From Campylobacter sp. MIT 97-5078 (GTDB lineage: Bacteria; Campylobacterota; Campylobacteria; Campylobacterales; Campylobacteraceae): DNA of 64,000 nucleotides. Below, piece by piece: positions 19,556 to 27,971 of the stretch. The position numbers and the translations under genes are program-made. The first letter of the stretch is position 1. The number at the start of each line of letters is the position of its first letter. The notes beneath the pieces were generated by a model that saw nothing but the letters and a program-made list of their open reading frames with translations, was not told where the DNA came from and did no database searches. The stretch is from contig NZ_QHLK01000004.1 of assembly GCF_006864455.1 (NCBI RefSeq), forward strand, positions 62,001 to 126,000, written 5' to 3'.

Positions 19556-19586
19556 ATTATACAACATTGAGTGTATTAATGTCAAG
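19556..19586 (-). promoter_or_regulatory. grpE-dnaK promoter with HspR (HAIR-type) operator
   Basis: On the minus strand there is a near-perfect sigma-70 promoter: TTGACA (80-85 of the 195xx block), 18 bases, TATAAT at 19556-19561. An interrupted inverted repeat at 19566-19586 overlaps the spacer and -35 box: ATTGAGT, 7 bases, TGTCAAG on the plus strand. The HAIR consensus for HspR is CTTGAGT-N7-ACTCAAG, so 11 of 14 positions agree with exact spacing. No CIRCE element (HrcA site) is seen nearby. Regulation by HspR is inferred. Confidence 0.75.
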
Positions 19587-19725
19587 TATTTTTTACAAAA
19601 AATTAAAAAAAATTATTTAATAAACTTTAGTCTATATAACTAAATATACATTAGCAATATAAACTAATATATAATATTAAGTAAGATTTATCGTTATTTT
19701 TGGATACAAATAAAAAGTTTTATGA

Positions 19726-19731
19726 TATAAT
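19726..19731 (+). promoter_or_regulatory. -10 box for the small gene at 19767
   Basis: TATAAT preceded by TTATGA lies 35 bases before the ATG of the 44-codon frame, and a TTGAAAAGG ribosome site lies between. It supports transcription of that frame. Confidence 0.5.
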
Positions 19732-19766
19732 CTTGCCTATGCAATATATTTTGAAAAGGTTTGGAT

Positions 19767-19901
19767 ATGAAAAATTTAAGTGTTCAAGAAAAAAAAGACC
19801 TTGATTCTTGTGTTTTTAGCTCTTTGGGGCAGGTAAAAAAGCTAAGTTTGACAGGGCTTTGGCTTAAAATAAAAAAAATTTTCTTTAAAAATACTAATTA
19901 A
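19767..19901 (+). CDS. Small hypothetical protein, 44 residues
   Basis: No function is recognised. The frame begins at an ATG 6 bases after an AAAAGG site, with a TATAAT box at 19726-19731. The product starts MKNLSVQEKKDLDSC and is basic towards the end (LKIKKIFFKN), with one Cys and one Trp. The gene overlaps the end of the convergent gene at 19894 by 8 bases. The correct distances of promoter and ribosome site make it a plausible short gene rather than chance. Confidence 0.45.
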   Translation: MKNLSVQEKKDLDSCVFSSLGQVKKLSLTGLWLKIKKIFFKNTN

Positions 19902-20115
19902 AAAGCTCTTGATGATGGGTTTTGAGGTATTTTATCGCTTTTAAAACTTCATCAACCCCTTCTTTATCATCATCTTCTTCGATTTTGTCAATGCATTCTA
20001 TGTAATTTTGCACAGCTTCATCAAGTTTGGTTTTCTTTACTCCAGCTGTTATAAGCAAAGCTTCTAAGACTATATTAAGTTCATATTGCAACGCTTCAAT
20101 TTCTTCTTGTTTCAT
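19894..20115 (-). CDS. Small acidic hypothetical protein
   Basis: No function is recognised. The 73-residue product is helical and acidic (IEEDDDKEGVDEVLKAIKYL in the C-terminal half), with no signal or membrane segment. It lies 9 bases downstream of the DHH phosphoesterase gene on the same strand, with an AAGGAAAA site before the ATG, so it is likely the last gene of the flhA transcript. I believe a similar small gene sits beside flhA in C. jejuni. Confidence 0.7.
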   Translation of the reverse strand: MKQEEIEALQYELNIVLEALLITAGVKKTKLDEAVQNYIECIDKIEEDDDKEGVDEVLKAIKYLKTHHQELFN

Positions 20116-20124
20116 TATTTTTCC

Positions 20125-21156
20125 TTAAATTTGAGTTTTTGAAATGATTAAATCTTGAATTTGAGCCTTAATCAACGCATAATTTGCACTCTCTTTAAAA
20201 GCTGCAAAAAGCCCGCCACTTGCGTTTTTATGCCCTCCTCCACCAACAAGTTTTTTCGCCATTATACTTACATCAACCTTGCCATTTGCCCTAAAACTCA
20301 AAGTTTTTTTAGAACTTACATCGATGAAAAAGTCAAAATCCGGATTTTTTACCAAAAAATCATTGCCTATAACCGAGGTATTGCCTATATTTGAAGTAAG
20401 TATGCCCTTATGATTTTCATAATAAATACAGAATTCTTCTTTTTTCTTGCTTAAAAGCTCGACAACAAAAGCACAAATGAGATTGATTAAAGTATCATTT
20501 TTATCTTTTCTAAAATACTCTTTTTTAAGAAAGTGAAGAGCGTCTTCAAGGGCAATATGAGCTTGATCCTTGTCGATAAAAGTTTTGGCTTTGTTCAATA
20601 AAAAAAACATATATTCGATGTTTTGCTCCCTAAACATAACTCGATTAAGCTCCTTAGCTGTAGCGATCATACTTAAAAACACCTTGCCAAGCTCAAAGTC
20701 TTTTTCATCTTTAAGCCAAATATCTATAGCATTAACCACACTAACAAAACGCCTCAAAGACTCATTTGGCGTGCAAATTCGGGTAAAAAAATCATACACA
20801 ATCTGACTTGCACTTCTCTTCTCATCCATCACATACCAAGCAAATTCCTTCATACACTCAAATCCACTTTGATGATGATCAAGTAAAATAAGCTTTGCGT
20901 TTTTATCTTTTAAAGCATCTTGAAATTCTTCACATTGTGCTAGAGTTAAATTCAAATCACTGATTAAAACCATACTTTTTGCATTGCTATCTTGCTCTAA
21001 GTTTGCATTAATCTCGCTCAAAATCACATAAAAATTATCACTAATCTCTTTACCATAATTTGAATTATAAAACACGCAATCCTTAAAATAAAAATGAGTG
21101 ATAAACTGGCATACATAGCCGTCTAAATCTGTATGTGAAAGATGATATATTCTCAT
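20125..21156 (-). CDS. DHH-family phosphoesterase
   Basis: The 343-residue protein has the DHH motif set: HTDLDGYVC near residue 7-15 (motif I), VLISDLNL (motif II), LLDHHQSGFE near 93-102 (DHH), and the C-terminal DHHA1 GGGGHKNASGG motif near 310-320. Such proteins are Mn-dependent nucleases or phosphodiesterases acting on nanoRNA, pAp or cyclic dinucleotides; the substrate cannot be fixed here. I place the start at 21156 because GGGAGAAATA precedes that ATG, whereas the upstream in-frame ATG at 21168 has no ribosome site. It lies 16 bases after flhA. Confidence 0.85.
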   Translation of the reverse strand: MRIYHLSHTDLDGYVCQFITHFYFKDCVFYNSNYGKEISDNFYVILSEINANLEQDSNAKSMVLISDLNLTLAQCEEFQDALKDKNAKLILLDHHQSGFECMKEFAWYVMDEKRSASQIVYDFFTRICTPNESLRRFVSVVNAIDIWLKDEKDFELGKVFLSMIATAKELNRVMFREQNIEYMFFLLNKAKTFIDKDQAHIALEDALHFLKKEYFRKDKNDTLINLICAFVVELLSKKKEEFCIYYENHKGILTSNIGNTSVIGNDFLVKNPDFDFFIDVSSKKTLSFRANGKVDVSIMAKKLVGGGGHKNASGGLFAAFKESANYALIKAQIQDLIISKTQI

Positions 21157-21172
21157 TATTTCTCCCATAATT

Positions 21173-23323
21173 CTATAATTCTATCTTGATAACGCCTTCG
21201 GTTTCAAAATTTGTATTTTCAGCAATCTCGCCAAAACTTAAGACAACAACATTAATATTCATATCCTTGCATAGTTTGGCTATATCTTTTCTTAGTTGAG
21301 GCTCAACACAAAGCACAAAAGGTTTGATTCTTGTTTTCGCACTTTGCTCGACTTCTTTTCTTAACGCGTCGATTAATGCTCCAGTTTGAGTAACATTGAT
21401 CATCAAATGATAAGTGCCATCCTTAAACTGCAGGCTTTCTATAAGCTTTGCTGAACTTGCAGAGTCAAGCATATAAATGCTTAAAACGCCTTTTTCATCT
21501 AAATACATATTTGTAATTACCCTTGCTAAAGAAGCGCGTACATGTTCGATGATAAGATCAAAACTCTTGCTTACCTCAGCAATATCAGTTAAAGCCTCAA
21601 AAATAGTCAGCAAGTCTTTGATAGGAATTTGATAACGTAGCAAGTCTTTAAGCACTTTTTGTATCATACCCACACTTGCGACTTTCAGACAATCCTCAAC
21701 GATGACAGGATAATCTTTTTGCATTTTATCAATAAGCCCTTGCACTTCTTGACGCGTGAGCAATTCACTTGCGTGTGTTTTAATAAGCTCACTCATATGC
21801 GTTGAAATCACGCTTGCTGGATCAATGATAATATAGCCATTTAGCGTTGCTTCATCTTTTAAATTCGCATCTATCCAAAGGGCGTCTGAATTAAAAGCTG
21901 GCTCTTTTGTAGCTATACCTTCAACCTCTTCAGTGATAAAGCCACTATCCATAGCCAAATACTTATCAGGATACACCTCAGCACTGGCAATAACCACGCC
22001 TTTAAGCTTAAAATTATATTCATTTGGCTTTAAAGCAAGATTATCACGAATGCGAATTTTTGGCATTAAAAAGCCCAAAGTTTGAGCAATCGAACGACGC
22101 ATAGAGCGAATTCGTTCAGTAAGCTCACTTTCTGCGAGGCGAATAAGCCCATATCCTAGCTCAAGCTCCAAAATTTCAAGTTTGAGTATATCGCCTATGC
22201 GGTGTTCTTCTTCCTTAATGATCTCCTCTTCGCTTTTCTTTACAGGGGTAGCAGCTTTTGCTTTCTCTTCAGCCTTAATTTTTTTCGTATCTACGGCTTG
22301 AATTTTTCCTTCTTTGACTTGTTTTGTCAAATAGCCAAGCGCTAAAAACACCAAAGCCATAAAGCCTAAAGATAAAGTTGGCAAACCCGGCACCAAAGCG
22401 AATATAAAAAGTATAAAACCTACAATTAAAAGTGTTCTGTATTCACTTAAGAGCTGATTTAAAGAGCCTTCTGCAAAATTTTCTTCATCTTTACTTGCAC
22501 GAGTGATGATAATCGCTGTAGCCGTTGAAGTGATGAGTCCGGGAATTTGAGACACAAGTCCATCACCTATAGTAAGTATAGTATAAGTTGCCGCACAATC
22601 AGCCAAAGGCATATCATGTTGAAAATAGCCGATTAAAAAGCCACCTATAAGATTGACTATAGTGATGATGATCCCAGCAACTGCATCGCCTTTGATGAAT
22701 TTGCTCGAACCATCCATAGCACCGTAAAAATTGGCTTCTGAAATAATCTCTTGTCTTCTTGTTCTTGCGGTTTGTTCATCAATGAGTCCTGCATTTAAAT
22801 CCGCATCTATTGCCATTTGCTTTCCGGGCATCGCATCAAGCGTAAAACGAGCTTGCACCTCAGAAACTCTAGTGCTACCCTTAGTAACAACCATAAAATT
22901 AATCAAAACCAAGATAGTAAAAACAATGATACCAATAACATAATTTCCCCCGACCACAAATTCGCCAAAAGACGCGATGATTTCGCTTACTTGTGCTGGT
23001 CCGTTTTGCCCTTCACTTAAAATCATACGCGTTGTGGCGATATTTAAAGCCAAACGAAAAAGTGTGATAATAAGGATAAGCGTTGGAAAAGTTGTTAAAT
23101 CAGTAGGTTTTGCTATATAGATAGAAATGAGTATGATTAAAACTGAAATAGCAACGCTAAGTGCCAAAAAAAAATCCAGCACAGGAGCTGGCAAAGGCAC
23201 GATGATAATAGCAAGTATGCAAACGATAAAGCCAACTATCGTCAAAGACTTTGCTTTAACAACAGGTGCTATTAAAGGTCCTAGATAAGGGACAACAAGA
23301 TCAATGATTTTTCTTTTTGCCAT
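21173..23323 (-). CDS. flhA: Flagellar export protein FlhA
   Basis: FlhA is the large inner-membrane gate of the flagellar type III export machine. The 716-residue protein has about eight membrane helices in residues 20-330. The conserved FHIPEP-type cytoplasmic loop between helices 4 and 5 contains KGSTRVSEVQARFTLDAMPG, followed by GKQMAIDADLNAGLIDEQTA. The C-terminal cytoplasmic domain (about 360-716) binds chaperone-substrate complexes. Length matches other epsilonproteobacterial FlhA proteins. It immediately follows the Rrf2-type regulator gene. Confidence 0.97.
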   Translation of the reverse strand: MAKRKIIDLVVPYLGPLIAPVVKAKSLTIVGFIVCILAIIIVPLPAPVLDFFLALSVAISVLIILISIYIAKPTDLTTFPTLILIITLFRLALNIATTRMILSEGQNGPAQVSEIIASFGEFVVGGNYVIGIIVFTILVLINFMVVTKGSTRVSEVQARFTLDAMPGKQMAIDADLNAGLIDEQTARTRRQEIISEANFYGAMDGSSKFIKGDAVAGIIITIVNLIGGFLIGYFQHDMPLADCAATYTILTIGDGLVSQIPGLITSTATAIIITRASKDEENFAEGSLNQLLSEYRTLLIVGFILFIFALVPGLPTLSLGFMALVFLALGYLTKQVKEGKIQAVDTKKIKAEEKAKAATPVKKSEEEIIKEEEHRIGDILKLEILELELGYGLIRLAESELTERIRSMRRSIAQTLGFLMPKIRIRDNLALKPNEYNFKLKGVVIASAEVYPDKYLAMDSGFITEEVEGIATKEPAFNSDALWIDANLKDEATLNGYIIIDPASVISTHMSELIKTHASELLTRQEVQGLIDKMQKDYPVIVEDCLKVASVGMIQKVLKDLLRYQIPIKDLLTIFEALTDIAEVSKSFDLIIEHVRASLARVITNMYLDEKGVLSIYMLDSASSAKLIESLQFKDGTYHLMINVTQTGALIDALRKEVEQSAKTRIKPFVLCVEPQLRKDIAKLCKDMNINVVVLSFGEIAENTNFETEGVIKIEL

Positions 23324-23725
23324 TTATGACTTTTTGATGATATCAGCTAAACTTACTGATTTTAAATGCTCGTTCATCTTCTCTTGCAAGTCCTTTAAAA
23401 CCGGTAGCATATAGCATTTATCGCCTTTTTGGGTGGGACATACACCTTGAGAGCATTCAAAAACGCTGACTTGTTTTTTTTCTGCACTATCAACTATCTC
23501 TTTAAGTGTATATTCCTCAGGCTTTTTCACTAAGGTAAAACCACCCTTTGCACCCTTATAAGAGTGGAGCAAGCCGTCTTTTGCAAGTCCTTGCAAAATT
23601 TTAGCCAAAAAGCTTCTTGAAATATCAAGTTCAAAAGCCATAGTCTCAACATCTTGGGGTTTATCTTTATCACAGATATAAATCAAAGCAAGTAAAGCAT
23701 ACTCGCTAGCCCTAGTAAAAAGCAT
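23324..23725 (-). CDS. Rrf2 family transcriptional regulator
   Basis: The 133-residue protein is an Rrf2 winged-helix regulator: MLFTRASEYALLALIYICD at the start, then FLAKILQGLAKDGLLHSYKG in the recognition-helix region. Three conserved Cys (CSQGVCPTQKGDKC near residues 87-100) could hold an Fe-S cluster as in IscR or NsrR. The start at 23725 is chosen because an AAGGAAGTTCT ribosome site precedes it and the homology begins exactly there; an open frame continues upstream to 23899 but is AT-rich non-coding sequence. It abuts flhA with no gap. The target genes are unknown. Confidence 0.88.
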   Translation of the reverse strand: MLFTRASEYALLALIYICDKDKPQDVETMAFELDISRSFLAKILQGLAKDGLLHSYKGAKGGFTLVKKPEEYTLKEIVDSAEKKQVSVFECSQGVCPTQKGDKCYMLPVLKDLQEKMNEHLKSVSLADIIKKS

Positions 23726-23758
23726 AGAACTTCCTTTAAAAATAAAATAAAATGGCTT

Positions 23759-23764
23759 ATTATA
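23759..23764 (-). promoter_or_regulatory. -10 box for the Rrf2 regulator-flhA transcript
   Basis: The minus strand reads TTGCTATAAT, 33 bases before the regulator start codon. If correct, flhA may be read from a vegetative promoter together with the regulator gene. Confidence 0.5.
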
Positions 23765-24036
23765 GCAATTTTTTCTTAATTTTCGCCCTTTTTCAATAAA
23801 TTTTAAAGCTTTATAGACCGCGTTGCAAAAAGAAAAAATAAACAGCAAACAATCAAAATAATGAATAAAATTTAAAATAAATAACAAAATCCTTAACACT
23901 TTAAAATCAGGTTATTTTGCTAATCAATTAGCTTGCAATGAGAACTTGAAGCTTTGATTTATTTTACCAAACCTTACAACGATAAAAATCAATCATTTAA
24001 TTTTCTAATTTTCAGCTTTATTTAGGTTTTTTAGGT

Positions 24037-24042
24037 TATAAT
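24037..24042 (+). promoter_or_regulatory. -10 box for rpsO
   Basis: TTAGGTTATAAT lies 34 bases before the rpsO ATG, and a full AGGAGG ribosome site follows at about 24066-24071. Confidence 0.6.
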
Positions 24043-24076
24043 CACGTTTTTTAAAAATACCAATCAGGAGGTCAAA

Positions 24077-24349
24077 ATGGCTTTGGATTCGGCTCAAAAA
24101 GCTCAAATTGTTGCGAAATTCGCTAGAAAAGAAGGAGATACAGGCTCTACTGAAGTTCAAGTTGCACTTTTAAGTGCAAGGATTGCTCAACTTACAGAAC
24201 ACCTTAAAGTTTTCAAAAAAGACTTTTCCTCAAGATTAGGACTTTTAAAACTTGTAGGACAAAGAAAAAGACTCTTAGCTTATCTTAAAAGAAAAAATTA
24301 CCAAAGTTATAGCAAGCTTATCACTGAGCTTAACTTAAGAGATAAATAA
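24077..24349 (+). CDS. rpsO: 30S ribosomal protein S15
   Basis: S15 binds 16S rRNA early in assembly of the small subunit. The 90-residue protein has the family pattern [20 protein letters not shown] (about 14-33), then [10 protein letters not shown] and [20 protein letters not shown] near the C-terminus. Length is typical. The strong AGGAGG site and single-gene arrangement with its own terminator suit a highly expressed ribosomal gene. Confidence 0.98.
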   Translation: MALDSAQKAQIVAKFARKEGDTGSTEVQVALLSARIAQLTEHLKVFKKDFSSRLGLLKLVGQRKRLLAYLKRKNYQSYSKLITELNLRDK

Positions 24350-24353
24350 ATTC

Positions 24354-24378
24354 AAGCTCATCGATTTGATGGGCTTTT
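24354..24378 (+). terminator. Terminator after rpsO
   Basis: AAGCTCATC, loop, GATGGGCTTTT forms a 9-bp stem with one G-U pair followed by a short T run, 4 bases after the rpsO stop codon. Confidence 0.65.
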
Positions 24379-24587
24379 AAACTCATACAAACTCAACCTA
24401 AAATACTGCAAATTGACTTTATTTTTTGCTTGGAATTTATGTTTTTTAAGTTTTACATTTTTATAAGCTTTATGTTTTTTAAAACCTTGCTTAAAAACAC
24501 TAAAAAACAAATGTAGCCTTTTTGCTCTTTTTGAACAAGTAAAGATGATTTTAAAGCTTTTTTGATTTATTTCCTTTGAATTTATGC

Positions 24588-24593
24588 TATAAT
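24588..24593 (+). promoter_or_regulatory. -10 box for the liv operon
   Basis: TTTATGCTATAAT, an extended -10 of the Campylobacter type, lies 166 bases before livJ, leaving a long leader of about 155 bases that contains the short frame at 24628. Confidence 0.6.
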
Positions 24594-24627
24594 GGACTTT
24601 CGTTTTTTAGAATTTAACGGGTTTGTA

Positions 24628-24693
24628 ATGTGTAAGCTTTTCATAAATCATAATTATGATAAAAAAGTTTTCATCAGCACCCTGCTTCGCTAA
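24628..24693 (+). CDS. Possible leader peptide of the liv operon, 21 residues
   Basis: The frame starts about 30 bases after the expected transcription start and encodes a 21-residue peptide ending KVFISTLLR, so Val, Ile and two Leu codons cluster at its end. A branched-chain amino-acid-rich leader in front of a branched-chain amino-acid transport operon suggests attenuation or translational sensing. Against it, the ribosome site is weak, and the only hairpin after the stop is a 6-bp AT stem (GTTTTT/AAAAAC at 24699-24713). Confidence 0.4.
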   Translation: MCKLFINHNYDKKVFISTLLR

Positions 24694-24758
24694 TCGTTGT
24701 TTTTCTAAAAAACTTTAAATTTATTGACACAAAAATTCATTCTTAAGGAGGATTAGTT

Positions 24759-25874
24759 ATGAAAAAAATTCATTTTATTTTAGGTGCTTTGGCTTTAGCT
24801 AGCTCGCTTTTTGCCAAAGAGGTCCAAATCGGCGTTGTCTTACCACTCACGGGTTCGATTTCAGCATATGGACAAGATGTGCTTGCAGGTATTTCACTGG
24901 CAAATAAACTCTATCCAAAAATGCAAAACAATGATGAGGTAAAACTTGTCATCATTGATAGTAAAGGCGATAAAATTGAGAGTTCAAACGCTGCAACAAG
25001 GCTTGTTTCTCAAGATAAAGTCATCGGAATTATAGGCGAAGCGATCACTACAAATACTATGCAAGTGATCTCAATAGCTGAAAGCAAAAAAGTGCCAATG
25101 ATTGCACCAGTTGCTTCTGGAGATAAGCTTTTAAACAAAAAATCCTACTCAAGCAGAGTCTGTTTTATGGATAGTTTTCAGGGTGAAAAATTTGCAGATT
25201 ATGCCAGCAAAGAGCTTGGCTTAAAAACAGCAGCTTTAATCGTTGATCAAGCTAATGTGTATTCTTTAGGCTTGGCAAAGGTATTTGAAACTAAATTTAG
25301 TCAAAACGGCGGGAAAATCGTCAAAAAATTTACCATTTCAAGCGGAGACAAGGACTTTAAAGCTATAGCTTCTCAACTTAAAAACTTAAATGCTGATTTT
25401 GTGTATATGCCTATTTATCACCCAGAAGCTGCATTAATCGCTAAACAAGCAAGAAGTATAGGCTTTGATAAACTTATAAGTGCAGGCGATGGGGTAAATA
25501 ATCAAACTTTCATCGAGCTTGGAGGTTCAGCTGTAAATGGTGTGATCTTTACAGACAGCTTTGACGCACATAATCCAAGCACACAAACAGGCAAAGATTT
25601 TATCAATGCCTATGAAAAAGAAAAAGGCAGCAAAGAAGTTCCAGCCTTTAGTGCTATGGGAGCTGATGCGTATCTTGTGATGTTAAGAGCCTTAAATGCT
25701 TGCTCAAGCAATCTTACTAGCGAATGCGTTAATAAAGAAATTCATTCAACCAAAGACTTTCAAAGTGTAGGCGGTGTGATTAACATAGATGCAAGCGGTA
25801 ATGCTTCTCGCTCTGTGGTGATTAAAGAGATAGTTGATGGCAAACAAGTGTTTAAAAGCACTATTATGCCTTAA
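24759..25874 (+). CDS. livJ: Branched-chain amino-acid ABC transporter, periplasmic binding protein LivJ
   Basis: This 371-residue periplasmic protein binds Leu, Ile or Val for the LivHMGF transporter. It has a Sec signal peptide (residues 1-19, cleavage after LFA) followed by the mature start KEVQIGVVLPLTGSISAYGQ, the type I binding-protein fold signature. It is followed 15 bases later by a paralogue (LivK) with the same architecture, and then by the permease and ATPase genes. The ribosome site is a strong AAGGAGG. The specificity difference between LivJ and LivK cannot be read directly. Confidence 0.93.
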   Translation: MKKIHFILGALALASSLFAKEVQIGVVLPLTGSISAYGQDVLAGISLANKLYPKMQNNDEVKLVIIDSKGDKIESSNAATRLVSQDKVIGIIGEAITTNTMQVISIAESKKVPMIAPVASGDKLLNKKSYSSRVCFMDSFQGEKFADYASKELGLKTAALIVDQANVYSLGLAKVFETKFSQNGGKIVKKFTISSGDKDFKAIASQLKNLNADFVYMPIYHPEAALIAKQARSIGFDKLISAGDGVNNQTFIELGGSAVNGVIFTDSFDAHNPSTQTGKDFINAYEKEKGSKEVPAFSAMGADAYLVMLRALNACSSNLTSECVNKEIHSTKDFQSVGGVINIDASGNASRSVVIKEIVDGKQVFKSTIMP

Positions 25875-25889
25875 TTGAAAGGAAAAAAT

Positions 25890-26999
25890 ATGAAAAAAGT
25901 ATTAAACTTCTTGCTCCTTTCTAGCCTTGCTCTTTGTGCAAAAGAGCTTAATATAGGCGTGATTATGCCTTTAAGTGGGGCTACTGCGGCGTATGGACAA
26001 AGTGCTTTAGAAGGCATTAAGCTTGCAAATTCGATGAAAAATAAGCTCAACAATGGCGATGAGATCAAACTTGTAATCGTTGATACTAAAGGCGACAAGC
26101 TAGAAAGTGCAAATGCTGCAAATCGTCTCATCTCAAAGGATAAAGCTCTAGGACTTATCGGCGAAATGGTAACAGCAAATACCTTGCAAGCCATATCAGT
26201 AGCAGAAAACAAAAAAGTGCCTCTAATCGCACCAGCTGCGACAGCTGATAAGCTTTTAAACAACAAACACTACGCAAGTAGAGTATGTTTTATGGATAGT
26301 TTTCAAGGCTCAGCTTTAGCAAGTTATGCTTATACAAAACTAAACTACAAAAATGCCGTGATTGTGAGCGATCAAAGCACAGATTATTCTTTAGGCTTAA
26401 GCAAGGCTTTTGAAAAAGAATTTCAAGCTAAAGGCGGTAAAGTCCTAGCCAAGCTTCGAGTAAGCTCAAAAGAAAAGGACTTTAAAGCTCTTATTGCTCA
26501 AATTCAAAACCTAAAACCGGATTTTGTATATCTGCCTTTGTATTACAGCGAAGCCTCACTTTTCGTGCGTCAAGCTGCTGCAACTGGACTTAAAGTGCCT
26601 TTTGCTTCAGCTGATGGCGTAGCTGATGAGACTTTTATCCAACTTGCAGGAGAAGCAAGCGAAGGGCATCTTTTCACAGATAGCTTTGATTCAGCTAATC
26701 CTCCAACTCAAGCAAGCAAAAATTTTATCAAGCTGTATGAAAGCAAGCACTCAAGCAAGGAAGTGCCAAATTTCACGGCTATGGGAGCTGATGCGTATCT
26801 TGTGATGTTTGAAGCTATGCAACAATGTGTGCCAAACTTAACAAGTGAATGTATCAATGAAAAAATTCATTCAACGAGTAATTTTGAAGGCGTTTCAGGC
26901 GTAATTAGCATAGATAAAAGCGGAAATGCTAAACGCTCTTTGGTGCTTAAAGAGATCAAAGATCAAAAACAAATCTATAAGGACTTGATCAATCCTTGA
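25890..26999 (+). CDS. livK: Branched-chain amino-acid ABC transporter, periplasmic binding protein LivK
   Basis: The product is 369 residues, a paralogue of the preceding LivJ: signal peptide 1-17 (LCA cleavage), then KELNIGVIMPLSGATAAYGQ, and the shared AMGADAYLVMFEAM segment near the C-terminus. The start at 25890 is preferred over the upstream TTG at 25875 because GAAAGGAAAAAAT precedes the ATG and the signal peptide begins there. The tandem pair suggests gene duplication followed by divergence; in C. jejuni both have roles in colonisation. Confidence 0.92.
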   Translation: MKKVLNFLLLSSLALCAKELNIGVIMPLSGATAAYGQSALEGIKLANSMKNKLNNGDEIKLVIVDTKGDKLESANAANRLISKDKALGLIGEMVTANTLQAISVAENKKVPLIAPAATADKLLNNKHYASRVCFMDSFQGSALASYAYTKLNYKNAVIVSDQSTDYSLGLSKAFEKEFQAKGGKVLAKLRVSSKEKDFKALIAQIQNLKPDFVYLPLYYSEASLFVRQAAATGLKVPFASADGVADETFIQLAGEASEGHLFTDSFDSANPPTQASKNFIKLYESKHSSKEVPNFTAMGADAYLVMFEAMQQCVPNLTSECINEKIHSTSNFEGVSGVISIDKSGNAKRSLVLKEIKDQKQIYKDLINP

Positions 27000-27072
27000 T
27001 TTGATAAATACTAAGCTATAAAATGCCAAATTTTATAGCCTCAAAAAGCAAAAGACAAATAGGAATAAAGCA

Positions 27073-27969
27073 ATGCAAACAAGCTTTTTTTTGCAACAAC
27101 TCATCAACGGACTTTCTCTTGGAAGTATGTATGCACTCATTGCCATTGGTTATACTATGGTATATGGGGTTTTGCGTTTGATTAACTTTGCTCATGGTGA
27201 GATTATGATGATAGGTGCTTATACAGCTCTTTTTTGTATCACAGCTTTAAATTTGCCTTTTTTAGCAGCCCTAGCTTTAGCGATGATCTTTGCAGCTTGT
27301 ATAGGCATAGCTATGGATAAAATCGCTTATAAACCTTTGCGAAAAGTGCCTAAAATTTCACTTCTTATCACTGCTATAGGTATGAGTTATTTTATACAAA
27401 ACCTCTTTAATATACTCTTTGGAGCAAGACCTCGTTTATTTGAAGCACCTGAATATTTACAAAAAGTCTTTATTTTTGGGAATTTAAACATTAGTATAGT
27501 CAGTATTTTTGTGCCTGTGCTAACTTTTTTCATCTTGCTTTTTGTGCTGTATGTGCTGTATAAAAGCAAATACGGCATTGCCATACGTGCCCTTGCTTTT
27601 GATGTAAGCACGGTAAATTTAATGGGTATAGATGCAAATAAAATCATCTCCATAGTCTTTGCACTTGGTTCAGCTCTAGCAGCCATTGGTGGGGTGTTTT
27701 GGGCTTTAAATTACCCTTCAGTTGATCCTTATATGGGTGTTTTAATAGGCTTAAAAGCCTTTGCAGCAGCAGTTTTAGGTGGTATAGGAAGTGTGGTTGG
27801 AGCAGTTTTGGGCGGGCTTATTATAGGCTTTAGTGAAGTGATTGTGGTTGCTTTTTTTCCAGAGTTGGGCGGTTTTAAAGATGCTTTTGCTTTCATCTTT
27901 TTAGTTTTTGTTTTGCTCTTTAAACCAAGTGGAATTTTAGGCATAAACTATGAAAGAAGCAGGTTTTAA
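27073..27969 (+). CDS. livH: Branched-chain amino-acid ABC transporter permease LivH
   Basis: LivH is one of two inner-membrane channel subunits. The 298-residue protein is hydrophobic, with about eight helices. It has the family start FLQQLINGLSLGSMYALIAI, followed by YGVLRLINFAHGEIMMIGAY, and the EAA-like loop LMGIDANKIISIVFALGSAL near residue 180. The C-terminal AAAVLGGIGSVVGAVLGGL is characteristic. It precedes livM by 2 bases. Confidence 0.94.
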   Translation: MQTSFFLQQLINGLSLGSMYALIAIGYTMVYGVLRLINFAHGEIMMIGAYTALFCITALNLPFLAALALAMIFAACIGIAMDKIAYKPLRKVPKISLLITAIGMSYFIQNLFNILFGARPRLFEAPEYLQKVFIFGNLNISIVSIFVPVLTFFILLFVLYVLYKSKYGIAIRALAFDVSTVNLMGIDANKIISIVFALGSALAAIGGVFWALNYPSVDPYMGVLIGLKAFAAAVLGGIGSVVGAVLGGLIIGFSEVIVVAFFPELGGFKDAFAFIFLVFVLLFKPSGILGINYERSRF

Positions 27970-27971
27970 CG

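Larger units (their letters stand above)
23726..24076. other. Divergent promoter region between the Rrf2 regulator and rpsO
   Basis: The 351 bases contain a minus-strand TATAAT at 23759-23764 for the regulator-flhA unit and a plus-strand TATAAT at 24037-24042 for rpsO. The rest is AT-rich and featureless to me. Confidence 0.5.
24350..24758. other. Intergenic stretch between rpsO and livJ
   Basis: The 409 bases hold the rpsO terminator (24354-24378), the livJ promoter (-10 at 24588-24593) and a possible 21-codon leader frame (24628-24693). The AT-rich segment between about 24380 and 24580 shows nothing that I recognise. Confidence 0.55.

Noticed and set aside
23726-23899. N-terminal extension of the Rrf2 regulator by 58 codons
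   Set aside because: The extension has no family similarity, covers the likely promoter, and the internal ATG at 23725 has a good ribosome site.
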